Position numbers and translations under genes: made by a program. Of a stretch of DNA of 64,000 nt, positions 58,416 to 64,000 are shown piece by piece. Position 1 is the first letter of the stretch, and each line of letters opens with the position of its first letter. Where the stretch lies: NCBI RefSeq assembly GCF_050003625.1, contig NC_134397.1, positions 192,779,063-192,843,062 of the forward strand, given 5' to 3'. The notes under the pieces are model-generated. The model did not search any database, was not told the origin of the DNA, and saw nothing but the letters and a program-made list of their open reading frames with translations. Origin of the DNA: Haematobia irritans. Taxonomy: Eukaryota; Arthropoda; Insecta; Diptera; Muscidae.

Positions 58416-58570
58416 TTTTAGCAGAGATAAATAAAACACGTTTTTATAGTTGAACGATTTGAAAAGAAGTAATAATGAAATAATTTATTGACATATAAAA
58501 ACAAATTTAATTCTCAAAGCATACATGTTTTGTTCGCACAAGTATATTTACAGCAGAGTTATTTTCAACA
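58416..58570 (-). repeat. 5' LTR of the copia-type element
   Basis: 155 bp, identical base for base to 54279-54433. The outer flank GTAAT completes the 5-bp target duplication. Confidence 0.95.
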
Positions 58571-58586
58571 GTAATTACTCTAGTTA

Positions 58587-59885
58587 AAGGGTGATACGGT
58601 CAAAATTTGGTCAAGGGAAAACGCGTGTAAATCGGTGAAATCGTTTATTTCAAAAATCAAATTTAATTTCTTTTTCAAGTTCAATTAGCATAAAATTCAG
58701 GAAATATATTCAGTTAGGTTTTCCCTTTTCCAAATCCGAATTGCCGGGCCTCACGCTTGACACCTGCCATCAGATTTTGTACAGCCACCTTGTCCACCTT
58801 CTTCGCCGCAGAAAGCCAGTTTGCCTTGAACTGCTGCTCGTCCTTAGCAGTTTTTTGGTCTTCTTTAGGTTCCGCTTGACTATAGCCCAGCATTTCTCAA
58901 TTGGGCGGATCTCTGGCGTGTTGGGAGGGTTCTTGTCCTTGGGAACCACCTGCACGTTGTTGGCGGCGTACCACTCCATGGCCTTTTTACCGTAATGGCA
59001 AGATGCCAAATCCGGCCAAAACAGTACGGAACAACCGTGGAAAAGCAGCAGATGTTTATTCAAAGGCAGCAGATGTTTATTCAAACACTCTTTCACGTAA
59101 ATTTCTTGGTTGACAGTCCCGGAAGCTATGAAAATGCTGCTTTTCAAGCCACAGGTACAGATGGCTTGCCAAACCAGATATTTCTTTGCGAACTTTGACA
59201 GTTTTATGTGCTTGAAAATATCTGCTACCTTTCCCCTTCCTTTTGTCGTATAAAACTTCTGTCCCGGAAGCTGCTTGTAGTTGGCTTTGATGTAGGTTTC
59301 GTCGTCCATTACCACGCAGTCAAACTTCGTCAGCATCGTCGTGTACAGCCTCCGTCATCGCGCTTTGGCCGTCGTATTTTGTTTATCATCGCGATTTGGA
59401 GTCACTACCTTCTTGTAAGTCAATAGTTCGGCTCGTTTTTTGGCTCGATGCACGGTTGTAGACGATACACCCAGCTTATTTGCGGCATCTCGGAGAGAGA
59501 GGTTAGGGTTTCGCTTGAAACTACCGGCAACTCTCTTTGTCGTCTCAGCGGCTTCCGGTTTTCGATTTCCCCCCGAACCAGACTTCCTGGCTGTCGACAA
59601 ACTTTCCCCAAACACTTTAATTACATTTGTAACGGTTGATTTGGCAACTTTCAGCGATTTTGCCAGCTTTGCGTGCGAGTAGCTCGGATTTTCGCGATGC
59701 GCGAGCAAAATTTTGATACGCTTGGACGGCATTTTTACAACTGAAGAGTGAATTCCAAAATCAAAATAGGAGCAACATTCTACACACACACACCTTCAAA
59801 ATGAGGGGTGTTCAGGTTTTTTAAATGCAAAATTGAAAGAAATAAGTCAAGTTTATATTGACCAAATTTTGACCGTATCACCCTT
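58587..59885 (-). mobile_element. DD37E Tc1/mariner-type element, 1299 bp, complete but inactive
   Basis: Perfect 28-bp terminal inverted repeats (AAGGGTGATACGGTCAAAAT plus TTGGTCAA; 58587-58614 and 59858-59885) with TA on both sides (58585-58586, 59886-59887). One degenerate transposase gene lies inside on the minus strand. Full length with both ends intact, so it could still be moved in trans. It starts 16 bases from the end of the copia element. Confidence 0.92.
58740..59730 (-). pseudogene. DD37E transposase pseudogene
   Basis: From Met at 59730 (MPSKRIKILLAHR): helix-turn-helix domains (AKLAKSLKVAKSTV; LSLRDAANKLGVSSTTVHRA), then an in-frame TGA at 59355-59357, after which the same frame continues (RRLYTTMLTKFDCVVMDDET, first Asp). 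PDLASCH has the second Asp and RPIEKCW the Glu; 37 residues lie between, which defines the DD37E family known from mosquitoes. A 21-bp tandem duplication (two copies of GCAGCAGATGTTTATTCAAA, 59045-59086) adds residues. Near 58855 a frameshift leads into nonsense, while the true C-terminus (ANWLSAAKKVDKVAVQNLMA) continues in another frame. Non-functional. Confidence 0.88.
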
Positions 59886-59887
59886 TA

Positions 59888-61327
59888 TGTCCCTTTTCCT
59901 GAACTCATGTTCTATACCAAGGAGTTATTGATATAAAAATGCATTATTTATACAACTACCAATGATAATAAGGTTACCATCATCGCATTTACACAATAGA
60001 AAACGTTACAATCAAAAACGTGTTGATTTTCAATTACATTTATTTTGTTACACAAAGCCTTCAGGTCCAATATTTATTATTATTTTCCATTTATTTCAGC
60101 AAGTTTTTAAGAGGCCGATTTTGAAAATTATAATGAACTACAATAACGAATATTCCGATCTTTAATGAAAATTAATCAGTAATAACGGTCTTAGCAATCT
60201 TAAATCAAATTAATATATATTCGCAGGTTTGAAATTTAATAATATTCTTGATCCCATTAAAATTTAAATATATTTTTATTCGTGAGTCAAGAGACTGCTC
60301 ATTTCATGTCATTTACCACCAATATTTGTTTCAAGGAAATGCAATTGCGATTCCTCTTTCTCTAACATCATTTTCTAAATGGCTGACTGGTACAATCCTA
60401 GGCCATGAATCTCGACATGAGGCCAATTTTATACTTTGGAACACCTTGCTATCCATGTACAGGTATCCACATCATTGTTTCGCCATCGACTTTTGTTCAA
60501 TTGCCAGCGTACTTCTGGTGTCTACGTATGCTCATAGAAAAAAGTCTGTTAAAAGCAACAGTCGATGACTGCTGTTATATTTTTGTGCTTCAGGGCCTAA
60601 TGAACAACAATTTTTTAGGTTATAAATTTTCCCCAAAGCCTATTTAAGAACCAAAAGTAGTTTTTGGTATATTTTTGCACTGTAATATACTTACAAGCTC
60701 CTAAATACGATCAGCAAACATTTTGTTTGCTGTTATGCCTCAATTCGATAAATATTCAGATTTTTGGTCAAATACTATAGATATTCATAAAATATTGTTT
60801 TAATTATGTTAGAATAGCTCCTAAGTTGTTTATTTGTTTTAGCCAAAATAAAACATATTTTAGTGAATCGAGCTTAAAAAATAGCAGGAAATGTTTGCTA
60901 TTTCAGCAAACAGTGACTATCCCCTTTCAGCAGACTTTCTGCTGTTTTAGCCGACTTTTCTGCTGTCCCTACTAACAATTTTTTTTGGGTGTAGTCAATG
61001 GTGGGGTTGAGGAATTGGTGTAAGATATCCTCAATTTTTAGCAGTGAAAAAAGAGGTGAGATTATCAAGGTATATGTTTAATCGATGTCATCAACAATAG
61101 ACCGGACAGTCGCCCACAATTGATACAATCTTAACGCCGTTAGGAGAGGGTGGAATAGAGGAAATGAAGAAGTAGAGGCACTCTACCTTGGGGAAGTCCC
61201 TGTTTCACTTTTTGTCTCTAAATCGGTCTTCAGCATTAGCATAGAAATTCCGTCGGGGCCCAGCATCTTGGATGGTTTTGCGGTAAGTTTTGGTGTAAGT
61301 TGTGATGTAAGTTGTGGTATGTCGCTA
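59888..61327. other. Intergenic DNA, anonymous
   Basis: ORFs up to 106 codons (60248) have no domain. 60640-61000 carries palindromic CAGCAAACA...TTTGTTTGCTG words and ends TTTTTTTTGGGTGTAG, the look of a decayed MITE. No gene is supported. Confidence 0.45.
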
Positions 61328-62086
61328 CCCTGCCAGCATTTCAATGTTCCATTTCATCCTCATCGTTACCACAGACTCGTAAATGTCACTTCAACCATCA
61401 TGAAAAGGTACATCAAAAAGTACATGAAAGTATTTTGCCATCCCTACTACGATTTTATTTTTTGTGAAACGCCAAGCGCATCCAGCTTGTTATATTTTAA
61501 TTAAATAAAAACGAAAATAAAGTTCTGAAAACATAGATTATACGCTTAAAATTGCGAAAGGTATATTGGTGAACAATTTTTGATTTTCCAAATGGAATAA
61601 AGTGATTGTTTTTCAGATATTTTACAGACATGCTGCTTCCATCAAATAAAAACACTAGTTGATAGACGCTGCAACATGTAACTCGCTACTTGTAACTCAA
61701 CATCATCATTAATGCCAAAAATTATTTAAAATGTAATGTGATAGTGGTATAAATGTTATATTTTTAAGAATTTGTAAATGTTTACACAAATTAATAAATA
61801 TCTAAACAAACGTGTTTTACTCGACCACAATGATTCTTTTACAACTATCTTAAAATGCACTTTTTCTGATTGTTTGGAGGGTCCCTTATTGGCGTCGTTC
61901 TAAATTGATCTATAAAGGCACCTAATAATTGCACTCATGCGAAACCTTTTTGTAGTAACTTTTGCGTGGTACAACTTCTCAATAGTGACGGCGCTTTTCC
62001 GACGAGTTTTTGATATCGTATACGATTGTTTTCGACGTGGTGGAGATTCTCAGAAGTGTCGTCAAATTCCAAAAATGTTGGCAGGG
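61328..62086. mobile_element. Family F element, complete, 759 bp
   Basis: Ends CCCTGCCAGCATTTCAA and AAAAATGTTGGCAGGG are inverted repeats (CCCTGCCA(G/A)CATTT); TA lies next to both ends (61326-61327, 62087-62088). The right 514 bases equal 41491-42004 except for one base (near 61719). The left part matches the reverse of about 42760-43058. No ORF. Class uncertain; ends and TA would fit a Tc1/mariner-like MITE. Confidence 0.78.
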
Positions 62087-62564
62087 TATGCTCGACAAAC
62101 TGTCGCTTGAAAAACACGTACACTAATGTTGCAGTCGCTGACCGATGAGTTGGACCCATCGGCTCAATCTGGTGCAGGGACCCCCCGCCTTGGGATTACA
62201 AAAAGTAGTCGTCATGTTCATGACCGCCTCCCATACAAAAGGTCAGTTTCGGCCAAAAAGGATACTGAATAGTCTAAATGAGCCTAAAATATCCGACAGC
62301 CACTACACTTAACCAACATGCACAAAAATACTTAGCATAATGCCGTTGAAGATTTGTCTTGTAAAGAATTTGTATTTGACCACATTGGCTTAATCTTATG
62401 GCAGTGTTCGTATAGTTCTCTTTGACAAACAAAAGTCTGGAAATAAGATCACGATGAACTCATCTCTTAACATAACTAATATCAACAAAATTTTTCATCG
62501 TTAATACAAAAGTAAATTTACTAACCGAAATCGAAATGCTTTGAAATCTTAATAAAGGATCAGC
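62087..62564. other. Intergenic DNA with a SINE 3'-end relic
   Basis: 62262-62315 (ACTGAATAGTCTAAATGAGC; CACTACACTTAACC) resembles the 3' end of the SINE at 9631 and of the LINE ending at 9561. Nothing else was recognised. Confidence 0.45.
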
Positions 62565-62957
62565 TAATTGTGTATCTGGATAATTTTTCTTTAATTGATC
62601 CATGCCAATCAGGCTTTAGAAATCGCCATAGCACGACGTCGCTTATGGTAAGGCTTACAGATGATATTAGACGTGTAATTGACAAGAGAGATCCCGGAAT
62701 TCTTGATTTAAGCAAGGCTTTTGATTCCGTGGATCACAACTTATTAATACATAAACTCTACCGGCAATTTGATCTGTCGGTTTTTTCCTGTAGACTTATT
62801 TCGTCCTTTTTATCGAACCGTTACCAATTTGTACATAATGATGGCCGTAGTTCATGTGTAAATCCAATTTCTTCAGGTGTTCCACAGGGATCTATCCTTG
62901 GTCCTATACTGTTTATGTTATATATTAATGACATTGTACATTGTGTACAACATGTTG

Positions 62958-63946
62958 ATATGGCTACATCCTCACAAAAAATCGCTTCTGTAACATATAC
63001 TCCCAAACATATTTTGCTTCAAGCATATACATTTTTGGGTATTGCCCAAACATTTATATGTTTGATCTCTACCAATATATAATATGTTTGAAAGCATATT
63101 GGTCTAAACAATATATGTTTGGGTAGTCTAAGTTCCAAACATTTTGTATTTTTGCATCCAAATTCAATAATGTTGTCTTCCAAAAAACAATATGTTATTA
63201 TGTGACCATATAATATGTTTGGAAGCATTTTGCACCCAAAAATATTATATGCTTAAAAAAAATTCTCCCAAACAATATTGTGCTCAAAATTTTATTTATT
63301 TATTTATATATTTACAATCATAATGAATTATGAAAATAAACAGGTAATATAGGTGCTAACAACATAGGTTTTCGACCTGAATGCTCAAAATTTTGTTTCT
63401 GCCCAATTGTATATTCCCCGACATCTTTCTCACTTCCACGAGATTTTTAGTTCTTAGCACCTTTTTCTGTAATACAAACATTGTAGAAGAAATTATTCAA
63501 TTTTATGATTTTTTTTATTTTAATTTTACCTTTTGCCGGACGGGGATTCGAACAGCGGACCACACAGTTTGTAAGGATCAAAGAAGTAGCTGATCAATTG
63601 CCCAAGGAAAAATAAAATGTTAATTTTGTAATAACAAGCAACAACCACCAACTTAATTCAATATCGCTCCCTGTTAAATAGCGCTCCAAGCTACTAAACA
63701 CATATATGTTTATAGGCTATTTCTAAATTAATATATGTTTGCATCCAAGCATATTATATTTACAAACATTTTATGTCCCAAACATAATATGTTCTAACAT
63801 ATTAACATATATGTCCCAAACATGTTATGCTAGTTTATGAACATTATATGCTTGCACTCAAAAATATTGTGTTTAAAAATTTGTGTTCCAAACATATAAT
63901 GTTTATAGCCAAACATATGAAAAACAGTCTTTTTCATCCGTGTATA
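62958..63946. mobile_element. Unclassified AAACATAT-rich element inserted in a LINE
   Basis: About 990 bp dense in CCCAAACATATTATGTTTG-like words in both orientations at both ends (62995-63260 and 63690-63920). The middle holds a tRNA-like segment on the minus strand (63535-63605). ATATG occurs at both junctions (near 62958 and 63945) and may be a target duplication; exact limits are uncertain. No ORF with a known domain; the 70-codon frame at 63381 runs into the tRNA-like part. Confidence 0.7.
63535..63605 (-). other. tRNA-like sequence, probably a SINE head
   Basis: Minus strand: TTGGGCAATTGATCAGCTAC (A-box-like) and CTGTTCGAATCCCCG (perfect B box GTTCGAATC), then an A-rich tail. Arms do not fold into a convincing cloverleaf by eye, and it lies inside a repeat, so a working tRNA gene is unlikely. 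Confidence 0.5.
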
Positions 63947-64000
63947 TATGCCGATGATATTCAATTATTTAGTACCTGCGCATCTGGCACGACACAAGAT

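Larger units (their letters stand above)
54279..58570 (-). mobile_element. Complete copia-superfamily LTR retrotransposon, 4292 bp
   Basis: Element on the minus strand with two identical 155-bp LTRs, target duplication GTAAT (54274-54278 and 58571-58575), a copia-type primer site, one uninterrupted gag-pol ORF and a polypurine tract. Identical LTRs and an intact ORF indicate very recent insertion and probable competence. The LTR begins TGTTGAAAATAAC and ends CTAAAA, so the usual CA-3' end is not conserved. Confidence 0.95.
62565..64000 (+). mobile_element. Non-LTR retrotransposon RT (Jockey/CR1-like), split by an insertion
   Basis: RT fingers and palm: LIDPCQSGFRNRHSTTSL, DDIRRVID, DLSKAFDSVDHNLL (first catalytic Asp; two or three residues before DLSK seem deleted), SGVPQGSILGPILFMLYIND. 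The frame breaks at 62957 after CVQHVD and resumes near 63947 with YADDIQLFSTCASGTTQD, the catalytic YADD. About 0.99 kb of unrelated DNA lies between. The 5' end is truncated, and the 3' part leaves the window at 64000. The short RT piece at 14004-14356 could belong to the same type. Confidence 0.88.

Overview
This is AT-rich nuclear DNA from an insect, almost certainly a higher (calyptrate, muscid-type) fly. Only two host genes can be supported: a Sirt2-type NAD-dependent deacetylase on the minus strand (coding exons between 35347 and 40433) and a nine-finger C2H2 zinc-finger protein on the plus strand (coding exons between 44720 and 49519, with a possible stop-codon readthrough extension to 49702). 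In both, exon phases and splice sites agree. The rest is transposons and repeats, often nested. A mariner copy at 14652-15354 has the terminal repeat and transposase of the Himar/irritans group first known from the horn fly Haematobia irritans, so Haematobia or a close relative is my best guess for the host (inference).

Layout. 1-35000 is accessory sequence. It holds three related families of modular interspersed repeats that begin with a TATACCC...GGGTATA hairpin (called A: 279-1944, 7011-7633, 21522-23279, 34823-35007; B: 11811-13472, 13473-14003; C: 20019-21442, 27888-29097), arrays of a 29-bp minisatellite (called D: 3431-4510, 22786-23041, 24818-26241, 37073-37500, 37738-38425), and many fragments of a MITE-like repeat (called E). 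It also holds 5'-truncated non-LTR retrotransposons (7634-9561, 14004-14506, 29178-29408), tRNA-derived SINEs (9631-9966, 16831-17068 and the heads at 30560-30641 and 31343-31440), a pogo-like MITE (12574-13174), a piggyBac-like MITE (18650-19772), a giant inverted repeat at 29478-32472 and a non-autonomous hAT element (33054-34678).

35000-40450 is Sirt2, whose second intron carries two minisatellite arrays and whose first intron carries a 235-bp tandem duplication. 40950-43900 is a cluster of foldback-type elements (called F) with CCCTGCCA termini; one half is repeated with one mismatch at 61573-62086. 44389-51200 is the zinc-finger gene with its promoter, short 5' UTR intron and long A/T-rich 3' UTR. 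51240-64000 returns to mobile DNA: a TA-flanked MITE (52317-53472), a small TTAA-flanked MITE (53697-53976), a complete copia-superfamily LTR retrotransposon with identical LTRs and one uninterrupted 1288-codon ORF (54279-58570), a complete but inactivated DD37E Tc1/mariner-type element (58587-59885), an F element (61328-62086), and a non-LTR reverse transcriptase ORF split by another element (62565-64000).

The two host genes have no evident functional link; they are islands in a transposon-dense region. The most informative observations are the in-frame readthrough candidate in the zinc-finger gene, the intact young copia element, the nested insertions whose empty target sites can be read inside this same window, and a hairpin-headed repeat superfamily that seems to carry the 29-bp minisatellite with it. 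All calls come from reading the sequence; no database search was run.
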